Shown: positions 1 to 11,700 of the stretch, one piece after another
Layout: each line of letters starts with the position of its first letter
Numbering within the stretch: the stretch's first letter is position 1
NCBI GenBank assembly: GCA_009869945.1
Contig: WIXG01000082.1
Location: 186,001-250,000, forward strand
Length of the DNA stretch: 64,000 bases
Direction: 5' to 3'
Source: Mesaphorura yosii
Taxonomy: Eukaryota; Arthropoda; Collembola; Poduromorpha; Tullbergiidae
The notes under the pieces: generated by a model
The model's input: the letters and a program-made list of their open reading frames with translations, nothing else
Database searches by the model: none
Told to the model about the DNA's origin: nothing
Translations under genes and position numbers: made by a program

Positions 1-192
1 GTATAATGTCTGTTCTATTTCATGAAACGGCCGACGAAAGAGCATACGGTCCCAGAATGGTATGATTTTGTCGAAATCCATCAGTGCAACTCCGCGACTG
101 GGCCAATACTGTTTATTACCCGTGTAATATTTGTAAATTCCGAAAAGTACTAGCGGAATCCCCGCCAGGAGAACTGTCAATAGCCACCACAT
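1..192 (-). CDS. Cytochrome P450, N-terminal exon (partial)
   Basis: This is the first 64 codons of a minus-strand ORF that begins with ATG at 192 and runs off the left edge with no stop. The product opens with a hydrophobic anchor (MWWLLTVLLAGIPLVLFGIY), followed by a Tyr/Lys stretch and the segment YWPSRGVALMDF. A membrane anchor followed by a 'YW..RGV' linker is typical of microsomal P450s, especially the insect CYP3 clan (CYP6-like). The anchor holds the enzyme on the ER, where P450s oxidise lipophilic substrates using electrons from a reductase. The haem-binding Cys region lies outside the window, so the family call rests on the N-terminus alone. The subfamily cannot be assigned. It lies about 2.2 kb downstream of the neuroligin stop, on the same strand. 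Confidence 0.72.
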   Translation of the reverse strand, partial: MWWLLTVLLAGIPLVLFGIYKYYTGNKQYWPSRGVALMDFDKIIPFWDRMLFRRPFHEIEQTLY

Positions 193-2356
193 TTTGAGCC
201 CAACGAGTCTGGTCAAACCAACTGATCACTTTTATAATATTGTTGGGTACTGGTTAGTTTCCGACGAATGTCAATAAGAGAAGCAATCAACGCGCCTTTA
301 TAACTTTGCCCGTACGCCCAGAACGTCACAAACGTTGCAAACCACACTAAATTCAACTTCACTGTTATCTTAGTAAAACGCAACTCAGCAAACCACAACC
401 TATGACTCACTAATAAACTTTGTCAACAGATTCAATCTGACGAAACCAATATTTTACTTACGTCAGAGCCATAAGTCACAAGTTTCAGAACTGTTTAGCT
501 TTATGAACAGCAATATGAAATTGTGTTTTAATCATTCAGATTCACTCGCGTAACTCACGTTTCAGCACATACCAGCAAGAGTTGCTAAGTAATAAAGAGT
601 AATAAAGGGAGATTGCGCGTTCGTCATTTGAATGACCATGAACGGGAAGCATCTGTAAACTGGACAGGACACAACACGAGAGCGAGGATGCAGAGATTCT
701 TGTTACGCTGGACTTAATACACATTGAATGCCAAGGTGAACTTGACAAGAATGACGGACGCACTGGACGAACTCTATATTGATGAAGCATCAAATTGCAT
801 TATATTCATAACCTTGAAATCATATTTCGCAAAAACGCCTCGTATTGTCTTGTCTGTTATTGATGGTGCATGTTCGCCATAGTCCACAAACACACTCTCA
901 GTACAAAAAATGAAGTTGAACGATATCGCAGTCGAGGATATGAATGTCCAATACTGATTACTAGCTCATACGCAATATCTGTCCACTTTGTGACCTGTTA
1001 ACAAGATTATTCAAAGTTCAACGAATCATCTGGACTCGTGAACCTGGGTTGCACACTACGATAACGCCTTTCAACAACTACAACATAATTTTATGAATGA
1101 AGCTGGTGTAAAATGTAACTGAAAAACGAGACCAAAGTCAATCCTGCATTCACATTCTAACAAGGACTCGTCTGGAGAAAGCAACGAAATACGTCCGTTT
1201 GCCGGAAGAGCTTTTCACCAGTTCACTCTCCGCAGAATCCAGAGAGGGAAGCCCAAGGCCGAAGCTGGATGAAGCAGCTAGAGGTAAGTTGTGGACTCCG
1301 AACACGTACCCATTTAAGTAAAGATATGGGGATGAAAATTCTGTCGCCGACACTAAGCCTTTGATTTCAACAGAAAGATTGTTTGTCGATTATTATGCCG
1401 ATTCGATTGCCGTTTTTGCTCAATCTGGTTCGACCTCTCACAGGCCACGTATAATCCCTGAGGATCAATTTTAATTTGATTTTATGCGCACGTGAAACCT
1501 GAGATGCTCCCCAAATCTTGCCCAAATGCGATGCGTGTGTACAGGGCCCGGGCCCGTGCCGTTCTAAATTATGAATCGAGAGGAAAGAGACGATTTTATA
1601 TTCTCGTCGGCAGTTCGCACTCCATAAAATTTTAAGCACACTTATCTGCATTTTATGCCAATTAATTTATATGCTCTTTCTTTTACCTGAGAGAGTTTTT
1701 TTGTCTAATGTTGGAGTAAATTCATAAGAATAAGCTAATAAACTTCTTGGAAAATATCATTCTGCATTCATCGAAGCAAGTGAGCCGACTACTCAAGAGT
1801 CTTGCGCCAAGACTGTTCCTGTTTCTGTAACCGTGTGAAATGTGGACGAGGAGGATTAAAGAATTCGCCCACACTCTGATTATTGATTTTCCAAATAAAT
1901 TGCACAATCAAAATGCCCGATTCGACAAATTCTGAATTACCTAATCTGATCTCCAAATTCTCCTTCTCCTTGCACTCCAAATTGGAATTGTAACAAGAAA
2001 TGTCCAATCAGATTTAATGCTTGCGGTAAAAGTAAAAGTGTTTCCTTTCACGGGCCGGAAATCTCTGGCAGTCCGAATCGATAAATCTACATGATATTCG
2101 GATGAAAACAAAAGTTTATGCGAGCCACCGGATCAATACATCGTGTGTTTTCCAAATGGGTGTTTCAAGAATATTATTAGTGTTACAGTTATGACCTTTC
2201 CTGCTCCTGTTAACAACAAAATGTATTCGCGCAGCAAGCAAAAGCACAAGCAGCAAAAACACCGAGAACGGAAAAACTACGAAATGTAACATGCAAGAAT
2301 CCGTCGAAAGTGCACTATCGAAAGGTTCAATCAATTCAAAATTGATTCACTGGTTG
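193..2356. other. Intergenic, no gene recognised
   Basis: This stretch lies between the P450 start and the neuroligin polyadenylation signal. The open frames are short and have no recognisable motif or splice context. It presumably contains the P450 promoter near 193-600. I see no clear repeat or RNA gene. Confidence 0.4.
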
Positions 2357-2362
2357 TTTATT
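2357..2362 (-). terminator. Polyadenylation signal of neuroligin
   Basis: The plus strand reads TTTATT, which is AATAAA on the minus strand, about 86 bases downstream of the neuroligin stop codon. It is the nearest canonical signal after the stop and would give a very short 3' UTR. Alternative signals further on are possible. Confidence 0.5.
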
Positions 2363-2447
2363 ACACAATTTTACAAAAACAACTTGGCCCAACTGGCTTC
2401 ATTATAAACACAACACAATTTGAGTTGGTCACGACTTCAGCTACAAA

Positions 2448-2737
2448 CTAGACAGAAATTTCTTGAATTTGCACTCGTTTCTTGACGGTTGAGTTTGAGG
2501 ACCCCGATGCGTTGTGCCGCTTCAGGACACCCACAAGAGTCGTGTTTCCCGTGCTGGGACTTGGGTTTCCACCTGTGCCCATGTTGGGTGTTGTGGATAA
2601 TGAGGTTGTGGTGGCACCACCGGAACTCGACGGGCTCTGAATTGGGTTCATCTGCGTCCGTAGTCTACTTAAACTATTCGTATTACTGTAAAGGGTCCTT
2701 GGAAGAGAATTTGTGTTGCAGAGTGCCATCACGTCAC
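2448..2737 (-). CDS. Nlg: Neuroligin exon 11: C-terminus with PDZ ligand
   Basis: It encodes a Ser/Thr/Asn-rich tail that ends VKKRVQIQEISV followed by TAG (2448-2450). The last four residues E-I-S-V fit a hydrophobic-x-hydrophobic (class II) PDZ ligand. Vertebrate neuroligins end in a class I TTRV. The acceptor is TTTCAG, entering in phase 1. Confidence 0.9.
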
Positions 2738-5700
2738 CTGAAAAATCAAGAAACACACGTCCTCAACAATTTAGCATGGGAGGCAAGAATTCATAGAAAT
2801 AGTACGAGACAATTCAGTCTTCGCGCTTAAGTTTAGGCTAATAAAGTGCATTTGACATTTAAGATGCTTGGCACAGACTTAAGGTAGTGATGGAAGAGCG
2901 TTGGGAGAAGATAAATTCGCCAATTTATTCCGCACCGAGTGAGTCGGGCGAGGAGACATGCACTGACTATTAAAGCTCGACAAATCGCGACACTTTGCGC
3001 TTTACTACAAGCCACAATCTGTCTCTGGATTACAGCGAATGCTGCTCCACCACATGAGTTATGTGGTGGCATATGCGGCGTGTTGCAAGACTGAAGACAA
3101 TACAATTGTGAATAAAATATAACGAGCAACAACTGCGAATTCTCACAATTTGCCATCACCATCACATACCTGCACTCTGATTCATGTACAGTCGCATCGA
3201 TCCACTATCAGTAGCCGCCGCAGCATTGCAGCACGGACTGCTAAGACAAGTCTCTTGGAGGTGATGCTGCCGGTTCAACGTGGAATTGTTTGAACCGCAA
3301 TTCGGAATGGTCATTGGCATCGGGATTTGAACCTGAACGCGTTGATGATGATGTTGCTTTGAATGGCAGGGATTATCTACGGACTTGGGCTCGTGCTGTT
3401 GTGGCTGATGGTGTTGCTGCATCATGGCGGCAGCGGCCGCGGCTGCCATTACCATGAAGGGCGATGGAGGTCGTTCGTTCTCGTCGTCGTCCGAGTATTG
3501 AACGTAGTTGTTGGATCTCATTAACGTGGAAGAAGCCGAGTTGCAGCAATTCATTTGTGGAGGAGGGAGCTTGTTACTGTAATCCAGCTGAGAATAGCCA
3601 CCCATGTCAATCGCGTCTGGATGTTGATGGTGATATTGACTCATTGCAATGCTCTCTCCGGGGTAAGACAAACCGCACTCTTCCGACGGACTCCGGCGTC
3701 CAGGGATCGGCGAGCATGAAGTCCACTTGAAATCATTCTAGAAAATCATCACAAAAACAGAGGGATACAAGATACCATTCCACCGAAAGATTCGAAATGC
3801 ATACGGCGAAACGTAAATAAAGTTTGTCACGATCTTCATCGCGCATTAAATATAATAATTCACAAGTTGCACTGCCCACTCGCTAAAAATGTTGCGACAT
3901 GATCTCATTTTCTAAAAAGATGACCAGAGCCTGGCCCTTCCGTGCCCACTGTTTACTGTTTATAAATTATGTGTACACACTCATAAATAACCATTCTCGA
4001 CCGTGCAGGATGGGACGGAACGAGGAGGACGAAAGTAAAGCACAAAGGACCCAAAACTTAATAATACATCAAGTACGTACTCGACCGCTTGGCGCACTTT
4101 CATCCAGAAAAATGTAGCCATAAAGATAAACTTATGTACACGCATTCGTGGCGTTGCGGATGGAATGCAATATTATCACGAGGAAAGTATTATTTCTTTG
4201 CATCCTGGCAGAACGGAGAGAAGACGACAATGTGCCCAAGCACCATCCATTCGCAATTCCATTGCATCACAAAAGGGACCTTGCATTATTGTCCTGTCTC
4301 TATCCATTGTGCGCTGTCGCCTGCACTTTCTTTTCTATTTTAATAAATATGCTATGAAGATGATTCTTTTGGGTTGGTCACAACACAACACAAGCGGGAG
4401 TCGGTCTGGTAGAAGGTGATCTCGAGAGAGTTGAACTCGAGACTAACTTCGTGTCGTGAATACTCACATTATTTTCTCCGCTTTCTCTCTGCGACTCGAA
4501 TTACGGCACGAGTTCAGAAATAAAAAGTAAGCAAGCAACCGGCGCAAGTTACTGTCAAAAGGAAGCAAGTTGCAAAAATGAGGCTCTTTGTCATCAATAA
4601 GTTTTGTCTCTGGTGCCTTTCTCTTCCTGACTCGGACGCTAAATGAATAATGGAAAAGTCGGCTGTGAAAGGAAACCGACGATTATCATCATTTTAATTG
4701 GCTCACCAACACCGGTCGAAGAGGAAACGGCTCATTCGCTATCCTGTCAATCCATGAGCCTGCTATCTGTAGAAGTCACAGTAACTCCGATGTACATGAA
4801 GCCAAAGGCAAAGAACTGAATTTGGAAATGCAAATCTTCCTTCCCCTTCCGCATTAAACGAGATTGAGATTGGCTCACCACAAAGACCGAATACATAAAA
4901 ATGGTCGTAGTAATAGTAATAAAGATGAATATCTTGTTCCTGGCCTTGCTACTGTCTCTTCTTCGACATGAAGCTATAAAAATGTTACGACGCACTGGGA
5001 GTGGACCGAAATTGGAGTACGGGTTGCAATTTCTCATAAAATATTGCTCGTAGGTATGATAATAACAATATGAAATTGATAATAAGAATCCCAACCGAGC
5101 CAAGCTGAGCTGCAGGCTGCAGGACATTTTAAATCAGGTTGGGCTACGCTGAGCCACGCGTTGCGTTTGCGTAGGCAAAGCAGTGCCGAGTGCGTACCTT
5201 AAATGGCGACTTGAGTGGTGTCCCACCGGGTCCGTGACGACTCCCAGGAGATCCACTAGTGGACATTGATATGGTCTCCACACTCATCAGTCCACGTTTG
5301 CGATGACACATTATGGCGGAGAAGACAACCAGATTAAGCAGTATGAGGCAGACTCCTACCGTGACGGTAACGGTGAGCGCTGTCGTGTAGTCGTACTCGC
5401 CGTTGACCACTTCAAAACCACCATTGCCATGTGAATGCGATGATGATGAGTCCACATTCATGCGAACAGAGTCTTCTTCAACTTCAATTTGGCCCGGGCT
5501 GCAAAAGATACGGTTCATGTATTATTGGAATGAAGGGAATCATTTCACGGCGAGAATTAGTTCTGCCACATGCAATGCAACATGATTTTTCCTTCTTGTG
5601 ATAGTGATCCCTTGCTTTCGCGCTCGGAAACTCACTTGAAATAAATTGCACACTCTTCAGGTGCACTCGTACGAGTTGATTTGCAGCTTTGTAATCTATA

Positions 5701-8700
5701 TTGTAGTCTGTAGTGAGTTAATGTGAAATATTCACTTACTTCCCGTGAGGATCTGCTGTGGAGTCCAAGCACTCTGTGGATGTCGGCGATTGCAGTCCAG
5801 GTGACACTGTCACACCTCCCGTGTTCAACAGCCTTCCATCAGCTCCACTGTATGATTGGTGCTTTTGGAAGATATTGGACTCCACTCCCGGAATTTGATC
5901 ACGGAAGGAAAGCGGGTAGTGATGACGAATTGTGCCTGAAGCAGAACAGACAGACAAGAGTCACGGCCACGTGCACATGCTTGCAATTCAGCATTCTCTC
6001 TTTTACCGATGTAGAGTGCCGGATTGTCATCCGGAAACGTGTGATGGTTTAAGGCCACTTCATTTCCCCCTGACAAATGAATCTGAGGTATCAAATTCAG
6101 CCAAAGCGCCAACTTGTGCCCACGGTAATGACTCCTTAGTTTCGGCTTGATACCAGCGTTCAAGTACACTTGTGTACCGAACTCGAAAGGGTCCCAGTGA
6201 AGAGAGCGAGATCGTATTTTTTCTCTTGAGCCACCATTCCCGTTGCCATTCCCGTTGCCATTCCAGTCGTCACCTGACACAAAATGCTTCTGTTGTTGAT
6301 TAGAGAGAGCGGGGCTGACAGTTTCATCATTAATGTTGGGGTTCCTGTAAAGTCAAGAATTGAAGGTGCCTCATCACCTTTTGGAAATATTTCTGGCATT
6401 TAGGTTTCAGTACCCTCGGCCTCGAAACATGATTTTCGAATGCATCTCTTTTTCTTTCAAGAAACTTTACGCTCGGACGGACAGACAGCCGCAATAAACT
6501 TTAACGGTTTAAATTAAAACATTTTAGCACACTATCAAAAGCAGACGATTCACCACTGGCAAATCATTGACGAAAAATACTCACAAAATCACACGTCGAA
6601 AGATCAAATGGGTTAAAACCGCTAAGTTATCAAGAATTTCGATGTAGTTGAGTTTCCCATCACTCACACAGTGCCTTTTACTCAGAAATTAACCAAAGCC
6701 ACAACCACTCCGAGAACGAGCAGAGGTCGTTGTGTAGTCACTAGGGTCAACGAACCAGCGAGCCTGAAAATTCTGCGTGGAGCTACCGTCCCAGAGCTGT
6801 CTCAACTATTTTATCAAACAAATTACCCGTTCCTGACGAAGTTTGATAAGTAATGCACGAGAGTCTCGGAGACGACTGCATCTTGTTTGCTGAAATTGGC
6901 AATGCTTGACCATGGAGAGAGAAGCGGTTGTCCGCCGAATGGAGGAACATTATTAGTCACTGGAAGTCCCATCACATAAGGCACGACGTCACCTTCCAAG
7001 CTTCCCAGTCTCTGTGAACGAGAGTAAAAAGAAGGAAGAAAGAGTGTAAACACCGAGATATAAACACAATTCAAACAAAATTGCCCATTTCGAAAAGGTC
7101 TCGCCCGCTCATCTCCGAGTGCACTTGTTTACAAATTCACGTATCGGACGACTTTCTTCGCCCTTACCCGCGCCGGGTCCCAGTCGCAGAGATTGAGTCA
7201 GAGTCTCAATCTCATTTCGCATTTTGTTCTATTACCGCATAGGATCATCAACCGAGCCCCTTTCACTGATTCTTTCATTAACGTAATGGCACAGGTCTCA
7301 TGAATAATATACAAGGACTGCATGTAGGTCAAACCTCATGAACTTTCTTACACTCCACAGTGAATAAGTCAACAGGCAAGACTGTGCGCAAGGCGGCCCC
7401 TCGGCTGTACGGTTTGCTTTCACTTTGTAATACATCCACATAAAATTACTACAAACTGTAATAACACACCGCGTCGGCGGCCTGGCCTGCAAACCGTGCC
7501 GTGACAAGTACAAGACAAGCACATTGAAAATTGATCACTTTATGTGTACAGCGTGTACGCGAAATTCGGTGAATGCTGACTAGAGGTCCGGTCACAAAGA
7601 ATCGGCTGGCAGTAGCAGACAGTCTAACCCAGCCATTTATACAACAAATCAGAGTCAACAAACAAGAATGGAAGGCGGCATTCTTAAACACATTGAATCC
7701 ATTAACTTACAGTTGTACCAAAGTCACAAACTGAGACATTATACTATACGGATATGGACCCCGGGCTACGGCTACCCCATCGCGATAGTTTTACTGGCCA
7801 TCGGCTCTTGAAAGATTTGCTTTCAGTCGCGTCTTATTTTTCTAGAAAGCTTTTCTCAAACCAAATAGGCACGGACAAGCACGGCAACATTACGTAGCGT
7901 GAAAGGCAGGGCATGGCTCAGATTACAAGTTGTATGCGTGAAAGATGCAAGAAGAATTTGTAAAATAAGAAACAAAAAACCGAAGCCGAAAGTTTGGACA
8001 TACGCTTTACTTCAGGGATGAGATAATTTGTAAAGTGGAAGTCTGTTAGAATGTAAAACGTAAAGTTCATGCTTTGCTTGGGCTGAAAGAAACTCGCACT
8101 GCGCTGAATCTTGTTAGCTTTTCCTTTCGCTTTCACTTCCTTTTATTTCCACCTTTGCTTTGCTTAGTTCTGGGTGCTGCAAGTTGTAATAAAGTTAAAT
8201 GAGAATTTGAATGAAAAAGTAAGTAAAAATATGCATTCATTCCCATTTTAAGAACTCGACTTGGTCTGCAGCGGTACCAAACGCAATGAATTAAAGTTTA
8301 CTCCCGAGGTGACTTTCTCCTTCGAAAAAGGCTAGGCAGGCAGGCAGGATACGAATACGAGTACGACGATGGTGCATAATGATATTTAATTAAATTAACC
8401 TGCTAGAAAGCAGACGGGCAAAAAATGTAGACGTTTGTTTCCTGGAGCAAGCTTTAATTCGATGCACTGCAGTACTGCAGAGACGAAGAGGAAAAGAGAG
8501 AAAAGTTTGCATGAGTGAGCCGCAAGAAGGCTTAAAAACGGAATATGCAATTTTATAGAGCATTCTCTGCCAAATAAGAAACAAATCTCATTTTTGCCGT
8601 CATCACTCGAATAACGAATGCTTCTCGCTCTCATTTTCTGATGATTTCTTTCGTGGTCCTTGGACTCTTACACGGCCGGAATAATGAGACACCACTGTCG

Positions 8701-11700
8701 GCCGGCGACCTATACAATGGACGCATGAGTGGACAGTCATTGCTTCGAGCACATCATGCGCTTATGTCACCTCTCTGAATAATTAATGCAAACTACTTGC
8801 GTAACCTCAGAGTCCTTGGACTTCGTTTATTACTTGTGTAGCACTTGATAATATTTAAGGAGATGGTTTTTATTGAAAAACTTGAGAAAATTGTTTAACT
8901 TTTGCAGTACGCCGTAAATATTAAATGCGCCTTTTAAAGAAAGAGTTAACGAAAAACTTTCCAACGTCACCAGCAGTTTCTTGTATTGTGCATTGTGTCG
9001 CATTTTGTATGTACCACTCAAGCTATTAACTTAAGTGACAACGGCGACTTCTGTCAATTGACCAGTGACATGACATTGCGTGTTGTTTATCCAATTCTTC
9101 TTATTCTTATCGTGTTACCATAAACTGGTATGAGTGTAATTTGTATCGTGACTGGTAATCGAGTAATTGTTAGCCATAATTGAGTTCATAAATCGTTTGT
9201 GCAAAATTTATCGTTACTTGGTCCGTTCAAATCAAGCAGAGGCCTTTGTGAAAGAGAAGACTAGGCGCCTTTTTCACTGCCCCGCGAAAGAAAGGAAGAA
9301 ATTACGCTCATTTCCGCCGTCGTCGTCGATATCTGTGGCCTAATGTGCAGTAATGAGTTTTGTCTTTTGTCTGTCGTGGCTTCAGTCAATAATCCGTTGT
9401 AGTCTCGATCGTGCTCACTGCTGCGTGGTCGCCGTGCCGGAATCAATGAGGAGAATCCGAAAGGAAAATGATTGCATTGCATTTGGCCAAATTGAATGAG
9501 AAAGCACAAAAAACAAGAACATGCGACTGCGACTCGTACTCGACCAACTGCCAACTGCTACTGCAATGCAAGACATCTCGAATGATCTTTTGGCTTTCAA
9601 TGCTCGGCTTCGTTGTGTTGAAAAAAGAAACTCAAATAAAACGCACAAATACGCTTCTGAGCATACGGAACAACTTTGGATACACTCAATGTGAAGGTGA
9701 TTCTCGTTTATCGTGCTGTCTCTGGACTTTTCTCTTGTGCTTGATATCCGAGGAGTGCAAACAGAGGCAAAGGTCTGAAAAACATATTCTCAAGAGTCGA
9801 GACCAGCGCACTAATTGAACTTTGTTCATCATGAAGCGTGAAACGTAACCCTGAGACTATATCATTCCCTTGTTAACGAAACTCTCTTGGCTTGCACCCG
9901 GCGCGTAGTCTGAAACTGTAAATTACTCCACTTCATCATCAAGTGTCTGATGAAGGAAAGTGATAACAAAGTTAATATGTGAACGAAGTGAGGAATTGCA
10001 CTGCAGTTTTCTTTCTTTCTCACTCTGGACCAAAAGTCACACTGAAGTTTTCTTAATGAGCCGCGGCAACCAGAAAACTAAGAAATTATGGAAGGATACT
10101 CACCTCGTAAGGGGTAAAGTCAACTTCTCTTGACACATGTGAAAAATGAAGCACGTACGTAGATTTTGAATTTGCGGCACTCGAAGCCTTTGTGGAACCT
10201 TTCCACGAATGACTCAGGGCGAGCTGAATCGCTGGCGCAATCAGCAGGCAATCGCTGAGCGCCTCAATTGTTGCATCTCGAAGCGGTATTGGATGCAGAA
10301 TTGGTCGATCCCAATCGGTGTATTCGTTCCGCACGATGGAAAATATCTCCTGCTGATGATAGTTGAAGACATTGCGGACGAGCGTACGAAGAATTCTATC
10401 TCTGTGTTCAGATTCGAATCCATGTCGTAACTCATAGTCATTAAGCTCATGAACTCCTTCACTCGTGGTGAAGACGATAACAAGCTGAGCATTATGGAAC
10501 TGGTCATTAATAGCACTCTGCCTGCCCATCGAACTCTGGCCACCAGCACCTTTACTGTTGCTGTTCGCACCAGCAGCACTTGCACCCGTGAAACTCGGTC
10601 GTTCCATGACGAGCCGAGGGTTCGTCAGGAGAATATTGTCGATGTATGGTGCGAACGGGGAGAGAAACCGCGGACTGCTTGGCACAAACTCGAGGAGTTC
10701 GTTGAGGTGTTGTCGGCGAAGACACGGAGCCAAGTCACTCTCGGGATGCGACAGCGGAAGTCGCCCGATGCAGCCAAAGTGGATGGAAGCTTGGAAGGCT
10801 ATTTCTTCTGGATGCCATTGGAGAGCCCACGGAGAGAGCACGGAGCCGCTTATCAGAATGGCACGTTGAAATAAATCTGCAAAAATAAAACAGACGGTAT
10901 GTAAATGAGAAATGAACGATGGACAGAAATTGGACAATTTGAATCTCATCAGCATCAAATTGATGGGCATTAAGTGGAATGGGGCGTGAAAGCATTTATC
11001 ATTTTTCAATCGGGACTGTGACTCAAATGGGCAGACACGGCAGATTCGAAATTGAATCTCTTAAGCGTGTGGTAATATGACACGGCACAATTCGTAGTTT
11101 TACATACGCTTAGCGAGGTGAACCTCGTTTCCTGTTCCGACTGCCAACTTGACTACGAGCCGAGTTTGAAGTTATGACGTTCACTTTATGTGTCACACGC
11201 TACTTACCTTAACAAGGAACGACAGGGAAGGAAATTCGAGTGACAATGATCAATTTCTCGGGAAATTTCATGGAGAGACGCAACAGCAACAGGAGTTTAA
11301 AGGTTGCCGACTCCTGCTTTGAGCGATCAAGGTTTCCATCGTCATCTTGCTCTCTCCATGACTTCGGCGTCTGCTCCATGGTAAACATAGCACAGCACGC
11401 GCACGGCTCGTGGTTCACACTCACTTACTGTACGTACTTTAATAAACTTTCAAGTAGTTGTAGAAAGTAGAAATTTCACCTCTCTCGCATCATCTCCAAT
11501 AAAATGTAAATAACATAAACTTCCAGAATGTCAGAAGTCTGTCAGTATTTTTGACTTCCAACACATTTTCTCGCTCTTGCTCTGCAATCTTCAAGATAAT
11601 GGAATTAAGGTACTCGTCTTCACCTTCTACGACCTCCACGATGAGGTCTGCTTCATGCATTTACATATGCAATGCAACACAAGGCCTTTTTCGAGTACGA

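Noticed and set aside
10449..10874. 141-codon plus-strand ORF
   Set aside because: It is the shadow of neuroligin exon 5 on the other strand, with no motif.
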